From OLB7 sp966250335 (GTDB taxonomy: Bacteria; Bacteroidota; Ignavibacteria; OLB7), in the NCBI GenBank assembly GCA_966250335.1, contig CBINGZ010000055.1:1-28009 (forward strand): a stretch of DNA of 28,009 nucleotides, written 5' to 3'. A program made the position numbers and the translations under genes. The notes under the pieces are model-generated. The model saw only the letters and a program-made list of their open reading frames with translations, made no database searches and was not told the DNA's origin. This document shows positions 18,262 through 26,395 of the stretch, in pieces (the first letter of the stretch is position 1; the number at the start of each line of letters is the position of its first letter).

Positions 18262-19835
18262 CAGCGTCCCTCCAGCTCGGCGCCGCCCGACTCTACGGTC
18301 CCGATCCTTCCGCCGCCGCTCTGCGCCTGCGACTCCAGAAGGACCCCCTTGCGCAGCATGGAGGCTCCCCCCTTCAGTCCACCCGGCAGGCCGTACTCGT
18401 TCCATCGCGCCGAGACCTTCTCGACGACTTCGGAGGTCATCTCCAGCTCCTTCGGCCAGCGCCGGGGGAAGCCTTCGCTCGCCCACTTGCGGGTGGCGTC
18501 GATCCCCATCTTTCCGCCGAAGCCGGTCATGTTCGAGGCATGATCGAGCACGTCGATCGGCCCGCGCACCGTCTGGATATCCCGCTCCGGATCGACGTTC
18601 GCCCCCACATAGAACATCACGGTGTCGGTGTTCTGCACATCGACGTCGGAGTCGACCACCACAACATATTTCGTGAGCGACATCTGCCCCAGTCCCCAGA
18701 GGGCGTACATCACCTTGCGGGCATGATGCGGGTACTCCTTCCTGATGGAGACGAAACAGAAGTTGTGGAAGACCCCGAAGATCGGAAGGTTCATGTCGAC
18801 GATCTCCGGCAGCGTCTTCTTCAGGATGTTCAGGAAGATCCGCTCCGTCGCCTTCCCCAGGAAATAATCCTCCTTCGGCGGCTGCCCCACGATCGTCGTC
18901 CAGTAGACCGGATCCTTCCTCATCGTCATCGTGGTGACGTGGAAGGTGGGATAGTCGTCCTTGAGGGTGTAGAAGCCGGTGTGGTCGCCGAACGGTCCCT
19001 CCAGGCGAACATCCTCCAGATCGATATATCCTTCCAGGATAATATCGGCCTCGGCCGGCAGACGCAGATCGCTTTCGATCGCCTTCACCAGCTCCACCGG
19101 CTCCTCGCGGAGGAAGCCGGCAAGGATCCATTCGTCGAGTTCTGGCGGCATCGGGGCGGTGGCGGCGTAGGTCGCCACCGAGGCGCCGCCGATCGCGACG
19201 GCGCACGGGACCTTCGTTATCCCACGCTCACGATACATCCGCAGATGGCGGGCAGTGTCGTGATGGGTCTGCGAATGCATGAAGGTCGTGTTGCGATCGA
19301 TGACCTGCATCCGGTACATCCCCAGGTTCTGCGCGCCGGTCTCCGGGTTTTTCGTGATCACCTGCGGCAGCGTGATGAACTTCCCCCCATCCTCCGGCCA
19401 GCATTTGATGATCGGCAGCAACCCCAGATCGACCTCATCCCCCCGGAGGATCACCTGCTGGCAGGGAGCGCTCTTGGTGGAACGGGGGGGGAACTTCCGT
19501 ACCTGGGCCAGATGGGGGAGCATCTTCAGCGACTCCTTCAGGGAGGTCGGCGGCTTGATCTCGATGAGCGACGTGATCCGCTCCGATACCTCGTCCAGCG
19601 ATTCAACCCCGAGCGACATCGACATCCGCCGGGCGGAGCCGTACGCGTTGATCAGCAGCGGCATCCGGGAGCCCCTCACCTTCTCGAAGAGAAGCGCCGG
19701 GCCGTATCCGCGCATGACCCGCGACGAGATCTCGGAGATCTCCAGATCGGGATCGACCTCGGCGGTGATCCGTACAAGCTCGCCGGCACGCTCGAGCGCG
19801 CGGATGAAATCCCACGTGGTGTTGTATCCTCTCAT
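18261..19835 (-). CDS. UbiD-family decarboxylase, menaquinone-biosynthesis type
   Basis: A 524-aa prenylated-FMN-dependent decarboxylase of the UbiD family. The start at 19835 gives the family N-terminus (MRGYNTTWDFIRALERAGEL); a longer in-frame start at 19931 adds non-homologous residues. YRMQVIDRNTTFMHSQTHHD (174-193) and LEGPFGDHTGFYT (from 278) are the cofactor and active-site segments. Arg175, Glu274 and Glu279 have the spacing of the E-R-E triad of Fdc1. The sequence looks most like the branch annotated as menaquinone biosynthesis decarboxylase, acting on the polyprenylated quinone precursor; other aromatic acids are possible. A UbiX-like prenyl-FMN synthase is not in the window. It overlaps the downstream membrane-protein gene by one base and is divergent from the phosphofructokinase gene. 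Confidence 0.9.
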   Translation of the reverse strand: MRGYNTTWDFIRALERAGELVRITAEVDPDLEISEISSRVMRGYGPALLFEKVRGSRMPLLINAYGSARRMSMSLGVESLDEVSERITSLIEIKPPTSLKESLKMLPHLAQVRKFPPRSTKSAPCQQVILRGDEVDLGLLPIIKCWPEDGGKFITLPQVITKNPETGAQNLGMYRMQVIDRNTTFMHSQTHHDTARHLRMYRERGITKVPCAVAIGGASVATYAATAPMPPELDEWILAGFLREEPVELVKAIESDLRLPAEADIILEGYIDLEDVRLEGPFGDHTGFYTLKDDYPTFHVTTMTMRKDPVYWTTIVGQPPKEDYFLGKATERIFLNILKKTLPEIVDMNLPIFGVFHNFCFVSIRKEYPHHARKVMYALWGLGQMSLTKYVVVVDSDVDVQNTDTVMFYVGANVDPERDIQTVRGPIDVLDHASNMTGFGGKMGIDATRKWASEGFPRRWPKELEMTSEVVEKVSARWNEYGLPGGLKGGASMLRKGVLLESQAQSGGGRIGTVESGGAELEGR

Positions 19836-20007
19836 GATAGATAATGCAGGTCTGTTTCTGACGGCCCGACCTCCCCGTCCACGGGGAATCGGCGGGCAAA
19901 TGTATGTAACTCCGGGCGACCGGCGCTCCATTCTCCTCCCGACGCACGTTGCCGATCCTCCCGGCCGCTGTAGATTTGACGGAGATCAACCGTTCAATCC
20001 TTCGTCA

Positions 20008-20967
20008 ATGAAACGAATAGCAGTCTTTACCAGCGGCGGCGACTCCCCCGGCATGAACGCATGCACACGCGCCGTCGTCCGCTACGGCCTTGCCATGGGG
20101 CTGGAGGTCTACGGAATCCGCCAGGGTTACCAGGGGATGATCGACGGCGAGATCTTCCCGATGTCGGGAGCCTCCGTCAGCGGCATCATCGGCCGCGGCG
20201 GCACGATCCTGGGGACGGCGCGATGCAGCGACTTTCATGAGGCAGAGGGGCGGAAGGCCGCATACGAGAACCTCCGGAAGCATGGGATCGAGGGGCTTGT
20301 GGCCTGCGGCGGGAACGGCACGTTCAAGGGTGGATCGACCTTCTTCGACGAGTACGGCGTCCCGATGATCGGCACCCCCGGCACCATCGACAACGACCTG
20401 TACGGCACCGACTTCACCATAGGCTACGACACCGCCATCAATATCGCGATGGAAGCCGTCGACAGGCTCCGGGACACCGCGGAGAGTCACGCCCGCACCT
20501 TCTTCGTGGAGGTCATGGGACGCGACTCCGGCTTCATCGCCCTCGATGTCGGGATCGCCACGGGGGCGGAGTTCGTCGCCGTTCCGGAGACCGAGACGAA
20601 CTTCGAGGGGCTCTGCAACTACATGGAGACCTTCACGGAGAAACGACGGCACATCTTCATCATCAGCGAGGGGGATGAGTACGGCGGGGCGCAGAAGTTC
20701 GCCGAGGATTTCAGGAGGCGGTTCGATGTCGACGTGCGGGTCACCATTCTGGGGCATATCCAGCGCGGCGGAGCCCCCACGGCGCGCGACCGCATCCTTG
20801 CCACGAAGCTCGGCGTGGCGGCCGTCCGCGGGCTGATGGAGGGGAAGGTCTCGATGATGGCCGGAGAGCTCGGCGGCAGGATCGAGTATACGCCGATGCA
20901 TGAGACATGGGAGAAACGCTCCACGCCGCCGGCCGGACTGACGGAGCTTATCGACCTGCTGAAGTAG
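20008..20967 (+). CDS. pfkA: 6-phosphofructokinase (probably ATP-dependent)
   Basis: A 319-aa glycolytic enzyme phosphorylating fructose 6-phosphate. Motifs are FTSGGDSPGMN (8-17), GGNGTFKGG (101-109), GTPGTIDNDLYGTDFTIGYDTA with catalytic Asp128, VEVMGRDSGFIA, and LGHIQRGGAPTARDR. Gly104 and Gly125 occupy the positions that are Gly in ATP-dependent enzymes, whereas pyrophosphate enzymes carry Asp and Lys there. Residue 103 is Asn instead of the Asp of E. coli PfkA, a feature I associate with other bacterial PFK clades, so it may not be the classical allosteric form. The start is the first ATG compatible with the family N-terminus. It is convergent with mutL across a 27-bp gap that holds a terminator. 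Confidence 0.95.
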   Translation: MKRIAVFTSGGDSPGMNACTRAVVRYGLAMGLEVYGIRQGYQGMIDGEIFPMSGASVSGIIGRGGTILGTARCSDFHEAEGRKAAYENLRKHGIEGLVACGGNGTFKGGSTFFDEYGVPMIGTPGTIDNDLYGTDFTIGYDTAINIAMEAVDRLRDTAESHARTFFVEVMGRDSGFIALDVGIATGAEFVAVPETETNFEGLCNYMETFTEKRRHIFIISEGDEYGGAQKFAEDFRRRFDVDVRVTILGHIQRGGAPTARDRILATKLGVAAVRGLMEGKVSMMAGELGGRIEYTPMHETWEKRSTPPAGLTELIDLLK

Positions 20968-20971
20968 GAGT

Positions 20972-20994
20972 CGCCGGGGCCCTCTGCCCCGGCG
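20972..20994. terminator. Bidirectional hairpin between pfkA and mutL
   Basis: A perfect 9-bp stem (CGCCGGGGC with GCCCCGGCG) and a 5-nt loop CCTCT fill nearly the whole 27-bp gap between two convergent stop codons. The right end abuts the mutL stop (TTA at 20995). A T tract is lacking on both sides. Confidence 0.65.
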
Positions 20995-22923
20995 TTATGA
21001 CGTCCTGCCGAACCGTCTGTCGAGTTCCGCCAGATCGATCCGGATCACGATCGGCCGGCCGTGCGGGCAGACGTAGGGCATCGAGGTGGAGAACAACTGT
21101 TCCACCAGATCGAGCATCTCCTGTTCCGATAGAGGATCACCCGCCTTGATCGCGGCGCGGCAGGCGAACGAGGCGGCGATCAGATCGCGCTGATCGGTCT
21201 TCCCCATCTTCTGATACTCGCGATACTGATCGAGCAGCTCCCGCAGGATCGCCCCCTCCTGGCCGTGACGCACGTCGTTCGGCACCCCCTGGATCATCAC
21301 CTTCTCCCCCCGCTCCAGCGAGATATCGAACCCGAGCGCCAGCAGCTCGTTCCGGAGCTCGCGCACCAGCGCGAACTCGGCCGGGGAGGTCTTCAGCTCC
21401 AGCGGAAAGAGGAGCTGCTGCGACATCGGCATCGCCGACTCCATGCTCTTCAACGCCTGTTCGTAGAGAATGCGTTCGTGCGCCACATGCTGGTCGACGA
21501 TCATCAGCCCCGAACGGATCTGCGACAGGATATACTTGTCGTGGATCTGCCAGAGCCCCAGCCGCTCCTCCTTCGCCTCGTCGAGCGGGCGGATCTCCTG
21601 GGCGTAGGTTCTGCCGGCGCTGTTGGCTTCAGACTCCGGCTCCGGCGACGGCGCGGCGGGGGAGTCGCTCCTGACCGGCTGGCCGAAGAGCTGCTGAAGA
21701 ATATCGCGCCCGACCCCACCCTGCTCCCTGTTGCGCTCCCGCGAGGCGGCCTGCCACAGTTCGCGCTGATCGGTGGGACGCGGCGACGACGACGACGGCG
21801 GCGCCCCGGACTGCGGGGAGGGGGCCGGTCCCGTCGGGAACTTCTCGGCGCGGTCGTACTGCGGCAGAGCATATCGCAGTGCAGCGATAACGCTCTCCCC
21901 CGTGTCCCCTGCCGGCATCGTCATGGCGGGGACGAGGTTGTGGCCGCGGAGGGTCTCGCGGGTTCCCTCCTGCAGAAGCTGGTAGATCGCATGTTCGTCG
22001 TCGAACTTCACCTCGGCCTTCGTCGGATGGACGTTCACATCCACCCTCTCCGGGTCGATCTCCAGGAAGATGATGTAGGGGGGATAGCTCTGCGCGTCCA
22101 TCAGATGCTCGTAGCCGGTGAAGATCGCATGCGAGAGGAGCTTGCTTGCGATATATCGGCCGTTCAGGAAGAGATACTGGTCGCTCTTCGCCTTGCGGGC
22201 GAAGTTCGGGCGTCCGATGTAGCCGGTCGCCGTGATCCCGTCCCCCTCGGCCCTGAACGGCAGGAAGGCGTTGAGCATCTCGCTGTTGTAGATCGCCGCG
22301 ATACGTTCCTCCATCGTCCCGGCCCTGACGTTCAGGATCAGCGAATCGTCATCCGATAGAGTGAAGGTCGTCCGGGGATAACAGAGGGCGAACCGCTGCA
22401 TCACCTCCACGATATGCTTGAACTCGGTGGCGTTGGACTTCAGGAATTTTCTGCGGGCCGGCACGGAGAAGAAGAGGTTCTTCACGGCGATCGAGGTTCC
22501 CTTCTCACAGGCCGTTTTCGTCACCTCCAGGATCTGCCCGTTCTCCACCCTCACCAGCGTCCCCAGATCGTCCTCCTCCTGCCTGGTCTTCAGCTCCACC
22601 TGGGCGACCGAGGCGATCGCCGCCAGAGCCTCGCCTCGGAACCCGAGGGTCATGATCCTGTCAAGATCCTCCTGCGATGTGATCTTGCTGGTGGCGTGCC
22701 GCTCGAACGAGACCACGGCGTCATCCTCCGACATCCCGCAGCCGTTGTCCGATATATAGATGAGCGACTTCCCGGCGTTCCGGGTCACGACGGCGATCTC
22801 CGTGGCGCTGGCGTCCAGCGAGTTCTCCACGAGCTCCTTGACGACCGACTCCGGACGCTGCACGACCTCGCCTGCCGCGATCTTGTTCGCCAGCGATGCA
22901 GGAAGTCTGTGTATGATAGACAT
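20995..22923 (-). CDS. mutL: DNA mismatch repair protein MutL (endonuclease type)
   Basis: A 642-aa mismatch-repair protein that links mismatch recognition by MutS to strand incision. The GHKL ATPase domain is N-terminal: IAAGEVVQRPESVVKELVEN (about 15-34), DNGCGM (59-64) and TLGFRGEALA. A variable Pro/Ser-rich linker spans roughly 365-440. The C-terminal dimerisation and nuclease domain has DQHVAHERILYE (477-488), the endonuclease motif DQHA(X)2E(X)4E with Val in place of Ala, plus ACRAAIKAG and CPHGRP, the other metal-site motifs. The nuclease is therefore predicted active, as in bacteria lacking MutH. Length is typical. mutS is not in the window. Confidence 0.97.
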   Translation of the reverse strand: MSIIHRLPASLANKIAAGEVVQRPESVVKELVENSLDASATEIAVVTRNAGKSLIYISDNGCGMSEDDAVVSFERHATSKITSQEDLDRIMTLGFRGEALAAIASVAQVELKTRQEEDDLGTLVRVENGQILEVTKTACEKGTSIAVKNLFFSVPARRKFLKSNATEFKHIVEVMQRFALCYPRTTFTLSDDDSLILNVRAGTMEERIAAIYNSEMLNAFLPFRAEGDGITATGYIGRPNFARKAKSDQYLFLNGRYIASKLLSHAIFTGYEHLMDAQSYPPYIIFLEIDPERVDVNVHPTKAEVKFDDEHAIYQLLQEGTRETLRGHNLVPAMTMPAGDTGESVIAALRYALPQYDRAEKFPTGPAPSPQSGAPPSSSSPRPTDQRELWQAASRERNREQGGVGRDILQQLFGQPVRSDSPAAPSPEPESEANSAGRTYAQEIRPLDEAKEERLGLWQIHDKYILSQIRSGLMIVDQHVAHERILYEQALKSMESAMPMSQQLLFPLELKTSPAEFALVRELRNELLALGFDISLERGEKVMIQGVPNDVRHGQEGAILRELLDQYREYQKMGKTDQRDLIAASFACRAAIKAGDPLSEQEMLDLVEQLFSTSMPYVCPHGRPIVIRIDLAELDRRFGRTS

Positions 22924-23473
22924 GGTATGCTCGACTATGGTGTACCGGGCCCGGGCTCCTACCCCCTGGCGACCCTCAAATTAACGAACGGCCCGAAGGC
23001 GGCGATATCCTCCTCCCCCCCCTTCCGAGTCGGAATCCGGTTTGAAACATCGAAGTAGACGAATACCCGATCCCTCAAGTGGACCCGGTCGCGACCCCGG
23101 TTGCGGAGAATACCCCGGTTGCGGAGAATATCGTAGAGCGGCGGGATGCCGAGATCGCGGCCATGGGAGGCGCGGTCCGCAGGCTGAACAGGGTGATCGG
23201 GTCGCAGTCCCGGCCAATGTACGTACCGCGCCCGAATCGGTCGCAATCGGTTACCGATCGGCACAGCAGTTCCCACGGTCGGAGAACGAAGCGCTGGAGA
23301 AGCGATCGGAAGCGGGGCATGACAACCCGGGAAAAAGGAAAGAACCGTGTTGATGCTCTTGTTTGGAACCATGCAGCGCCGTATAATCGTTCACGTTATT
23401 GGATCGGTACTTCGGTATCCCGGCTTCGTTCGTCCGGACCCGTACATGCCGCCATTGGTCAGGCTCCGTCACT
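22924..23473. other. Spacer between mutL and the Cys4 membrane-protein gene
   Basis: About 550 bp without a convincing gene. A minus-strand frame at 23075-23320 (81 codons, ending FSATGVFSATGVATGST) has moderately GC-rich third positions but no ribosome site or family match, so I do not call it. A plus-strand frame over the same DNA starting at 23079 looks like noise. The spacer contains a perfect 18-bp tandem duplication at 23094-23129. Confidence 0.5.
23094..23129. repeat. Perfect tandem duplication of 18 bp
   Basis: ACCCCGGTTGCGGAGAAT occurs twice head to tail (23094-23111 and 23112-23129). The length is a multiple of three, so it would keep frame in any coding sequence, but no gene is supported here. 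Confidence 0.85.
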
Positions 23474-23896
23474 ATGCTCCGTCGCAGTACACCATATCGC
23501 CCATACAGCGTTGATCCTCCCGATGAAGGACGTCCCCTCCCCCGTCAGAACAGGGAGGATGACCGTCATACGCTCGGTTCGATCATATGGTATGCGATGC
23601 TCAGGGTCACGCTCACCATCTTCGCTTCAATATATCTTCGCGAGCACTTCGAGTTCTCGGAGTGGTGGCTTGTCACCATCGCGGCCGCGTACGGCATAGG
23701 GGTCTATCCGGCACAGATCCAGTACGGCATCTTCAAACGGGCAAGCAGGCATCTGCAGGAACAGACGCTCTGCTCGAGCTGTCTCTTCTTCAACGCCGAC
23801 GGGCTCCACTGCACACGGCTGGACGAGCATGTGTCGGAACACTACCTCCCCTGCGAGGGAGAAGGGTGGCAGCCGAGATCGTTTGAAGACGTCTGA
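23474..23896 (+). CDS. Small membrane protein with C-terminal Cys4 motif
   Basis: A 140-aa protein. Residues 1-32 are polar and probably cytoplasmic. Two hydrophobic segments follow: about 35-55 (GSIIWYAMLRVTLTIFASIYL) and 63-85. The C-terminal part has Cys100-x2-Cys103, Cys113 and Cys127 within CSSCLFFNADGLHC and DEHVSEHYLPCEGEGWQP, which suits zinc or Fe-S binding or redox activity. The motif looks like a conserved uncharacterised family, but I cannot name one. The start is uncertain: ATG 23474 has only a weak ribosome site, and an in-frame ATG at 23399 would add 25 residues. It is the first of a plus-strand run and ends 43 bp before the glycosidase gene. Confidence 0.7.
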   Translation: MLRRSTPYRPYSVDPPDEGRPLPRQNREDDRHTLGSIIWYAMLRVTLTIFASIYLREHFEFSEWWLVTIAAAYGIGVYPAQIQYGIFKRASRHLQEQTLCSSCLFFNADGLHCTRLDEHVSEHYLPCEGEGWQPRSFEDV

Positions 23897-23939
23897 ACGT
23901 ACAGATTCCTTCCCTCCCCTTCCCCTCCTCCGTCGTCGA

Positions 23940-25523
23940 ATGTCGTCACTTTTTCGTCGCTGGTTCACGCTGCTTGTTCTCGGCATTCTCATGCCGTTGA
24001 TGGCCGGGCCGTTCATCTTCAATGAAGGGCCCCAGACGGCGCACGCCCAGTCGCGCGGCAAGAAGAAGCAGGCCAAGAAACCGACATCCACCGGTAAAAA
24101 GGGGAAGAACCAGAAGAAGGTGACACGGAAGAAGGTGTCGAAGAAGAACAAGAAGAAGTACGCCCCCAAACGCCGCCGCCGCGCCGCCTCCGGACCGGCC
24201 ATACCGCGCATCCGCTCGATCAACGCAGATTCGATGGTCGTCGAGGATATCGCCGCCGGCGTCAGCCATCAGTGGCTGAAGACCGAGGGGAAGCATGTCG
24301 CCAATATCCTGCGGGTCGATCTCAAGTCGAACGCGCGGCTCCGCAGCTTCAAGGCGCTCGACCGCTACGACGGTCTGGAAAAGGTCCGCGACATCTTCGA
24401 ACGGGCCGACAGCCTGATCGAGGACACCCTGGTGGCGGCCACCAACGCGAGCTTCTGGAAGGCCACCTACAACTCCCCGATCGGCGCCACGATCACCAAC
24501 GGCGAGGTGATAGAGATGCCGGGCTACAAGTCGTGGTCGTCGCTGATGATCCATGAGGACGGCACCGCGTCGATCGACAGGATCAGACTCCACGGCGAGA
24601 TCTTCTGGCGACATAGAAAGATCGCGATCGAGGCGGTGAACCGCCGCGGACTGGAACAGGGGCTCGTGGTCTACAACCATTACTACGGCGATCAGCTCCC
24701 CAGGGGAAGCCGCAAGAGCGACAGCGCGATCATCGCCGAGGTCTTCGCCAACGAGGTCTCGGCCGAGATCGGCGACGACACCGAACAGCCGGTGACCGAC
24801 ACGGCGGGGCTGATCCAGTCGTATCGTCGCGCGATGATGCAGGAGGATAGGGAATACCCGCTGCTGAAGGTCGCCTGCGTCTTCATGGAGCCGAAGCGGA
24901 AGCGCGATCCGCTCCCCCGCCCGGTCGTCGGAGACACGATGAGCCTGATCGTATCGCAGATCGACACAGGCGCCGTCGAGATCCCGGAGGATGGGTTCGT
25001 CTTCTCCCTCGGGGTCGACGCCGAATATTTCCCCGTCGTCAACGTCGGCGACACGATCCGCCTGCTCTATTCGCTCACGCCGAAGCCGGCCGGTCCGGTC
25101 CGCGACCTGCTGACCGGCACCCCAAGGATCGTCCGCGACGGCGTCGCCCGCCCGGAGCATGATGTCGAGGGCTCGAAGGCGTCGCGGTTCGTTCAGGGGG
25201 CGCTCTCCCGAACCGGCGTCGGTATATCGCAGGACGGCGATACGCTGATCGTGGTCACCATCAACAGCTCCGATCCCGGCGAGTCGACCTCCGGCATGAC
25301 CCTGACCGAGCTCGCCAACTTCATGGTCTCGCTCGGCGCCTACCAGGCGATCAACTTCGACGGCGGAGGCTCGGCCACGATGGTGATCGACGGCGAGACG
25401 GTCAGCCGCCAGCGCGGCGTCCCCTTCAACCGCAGGGTGAGCAACGCGATCCTGGTGGTGAAGGAGAAGGCCAGGGAGAAGGAACGGGCAAAGAAACCTC
25501 GGATGCCGATAGAGGGACGCTGA
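23940..25523 (+). CDS. Exported phosphodiester glycosidase (NAGPA) domain protein with Lys-rich linker
   Basis: A 527-aa protein. Residues 8-36 form a signal peptide with a probable cleavage at AHA-QS. Residues 39-81 are an extremely basic, low-complexity linker (about half Lys/Arg). From about residue 90 the rest fits the phosphodiester glycosidase / NAGPA family: VAATNASFWKATYNSPIGATITNG (165 onward) and the C-terminal hallmark NFDGGGSATMVIDG followed by RRVSNAILVV. Family members cleave sugar-phosphodiester bonds, such as N-acetylglucosamine-1-phosphodiesters, or act on exopolysaccharide. The role here is probably periplasmic or cell-surface glycan turnover. The linker could bind polyanionic cell-wall or DNA material. 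The start at 23940 is chosen for the signal peptide; the longer frame from 23829 overlaps the previous gene. Confidence 0.85.
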   Translation: MSSLFRRWFTLLVLGILMPLMAGPFIFNEGPQTAHAQSRGKKKQAKKPTSTGKKGKNQKKVTRKKVSKKNKKKYAPKRRRRAASGPAIPRIRSINADSMVVEDIAAGVSHQWLKTEGKHVANILRVDLKSNARLRSFKALDRYDGLEKVRDIFERADSLIEDTLVAATNASFWKATYNSPIGATITNGEVIEMPGYKSWSSLMIHEDGTASIDRIRLHGEIFWRHRKIAIEAVNRRGLEQGLVVYNHYYGDQLPRGSRKSDSAIIAEVFANEVSAEIGDDTEQPVTDTAGLIQSYRRAMMQEDREYPLLKVACVFMEPKRKRDPLPRPVVGDTMSLIVSQIDTGAVEIPEDGFVFSLGVDAEYFPVVNVGDTIRLLYSLTPKPAGPVRDLLTGTPRIVRDGVARPEHDVEGSKASRFVQGALSRTGVGISQDGDTLIVVTINSSDPGESTSGMTLTELANFMVSLGAYQAINFDGGGSATMVIDGETVSRQRGVPFNRRVSNAILVVKEKAREKERAKKPRMPIEGR

Positions 25524-25557
25524 GCATCCATTTACGCACAGACGCGACGCACGACCG

Positions 25558-26325
25558 ATGAAGATCGCAACCATGTTCGACCTGAGCGGAACCACGGCTC
25601 TTGTCACGGGAGCCTCCAGGGGACTCGGCGCGGCCGCCTGCGAAGCGCTCGCCTCGGCCGGCGCCGACATCGTGCTGATCGGCAGAGAGGCCGAAACCCT
25701 CGCCGAACGTGAGCGAGCCCTGGCCGGGTACAATATCGCAACGCTCTCCATCCCATGCGACATGGGGGACCCGGCCCAGATAGAGAACGCCGTCCGCGGA
25801 GCGCTGGAACGGTTCGGCGCCGTCGACATCCTCGTCAACAACGCAGGGATCATCCGCCGCTCCCCCGCCCTCGACTACCCGCTCGACGACTGGCGGCAGG
25901 TGGTGGACGTGGACCTGACCGGCGCGTTCCTGATGGCGCAGCTCGTCGGCCGCGGCATGGTCGAACGGGGACGCGGAAAGATCATCAACATCGCCTCCCT
26001 CCTCTCCTTCTCCGGCGGCCTCAACGTGGTCGCCTACACCGCGGCCAAGAGCGGGCTGGCGGGGATGACCCGGGCGCTCGCCAACGAATGGGGACGGCAC
26101 GGAGTGAACGTGAACGCTATCGCACCGGGATATTTCAAGACCGAGGCGACCGAGGCGCTGCGGAACGATCCCGTCCGCTACAACGCCCTGCTGGCGAGGA
26201 TTCCGGCGGGACGCTGGGGGGAGCCGGAGGATCTGAAGGGGACGATCCTCTATCTTGCCTCCCGCGCCTCCGACTACGTCAACGGTCATATCGTGGCGGT
26301 CGACGGCGGATGGATGGCGGCCTAG
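25558..26325 (+). CDS. SDR-family oxidoreductase, KduD-like
   Basis: A 255-aa classical short-chain dehydrogenase/reductase. It has the cofactor motif TGASRGLG (17-24), NNAG (94-97) and the catalytic Ser147, Tyr160 and Lys164 (YTAAK). The C-terminal half (NEWGRHGVNVNAIAPGYF, RIPAGRWGEPEDL, ASDYVNGHIVAVDGGW) is very close to the pattern of KduD, the 2-deoxy-D-gluconate 3-dehydrogenase of uronate breakdown. No other uronate-pathway gene is nearby, so the substrate is open. It lies 34 bp behind the glycosidase gene and 70 bp ahead of the deacetylase gene, probably in one operon. Confidence 0.93.
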   Translation: MKIATMFDLSGTTALVTGASRGLGAAACEALASAGADIVLIGREAETLAERERALAGYNIATLSIPCDMGDPAQIENAVRGALERFGAVDILVNNAGIIRRSPALDYPLDDWRQVVDVDLTGAFLMAQLVGRGMVERGRGKIINIASLLSFSGGLNVVAYTAAKSGLAGMTRALANEWGRHGVNVNAIAPGYFKTEATEALRNDPVRYNALLARIPAGRWGEPEDLKGTILYLASRASDYVNGHIVAVDGGWMAA

Positions 26326-26395
26326 AGCGGGCCGATCGCCTGCATATCACATTCGGATAATTATCACGGAAGGCCCGACCCGGACGGCAAAGATC

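Noticed and set aside
18540..19844. 434-codon plus-strand frame opposite the UbiD-family gene
   Set aside because: His/Arg/Leu-rich antisense shadow; the minus strand matches UbiD motifs throughout.
23075..23320. 81-codon minus-strand frame upstream of mutL
   Set aside because: Somewhat protein-like, but it has no ribosome site, only moderate third-position GC and ends in an 18-bp duplication; evidence is too weak to call.
23946..25853. 635-codon minus-strand frame
   Set aside because: Antisense shadow of the NAGPA and SDR genes, both of which have clear motifs on the plus strand.
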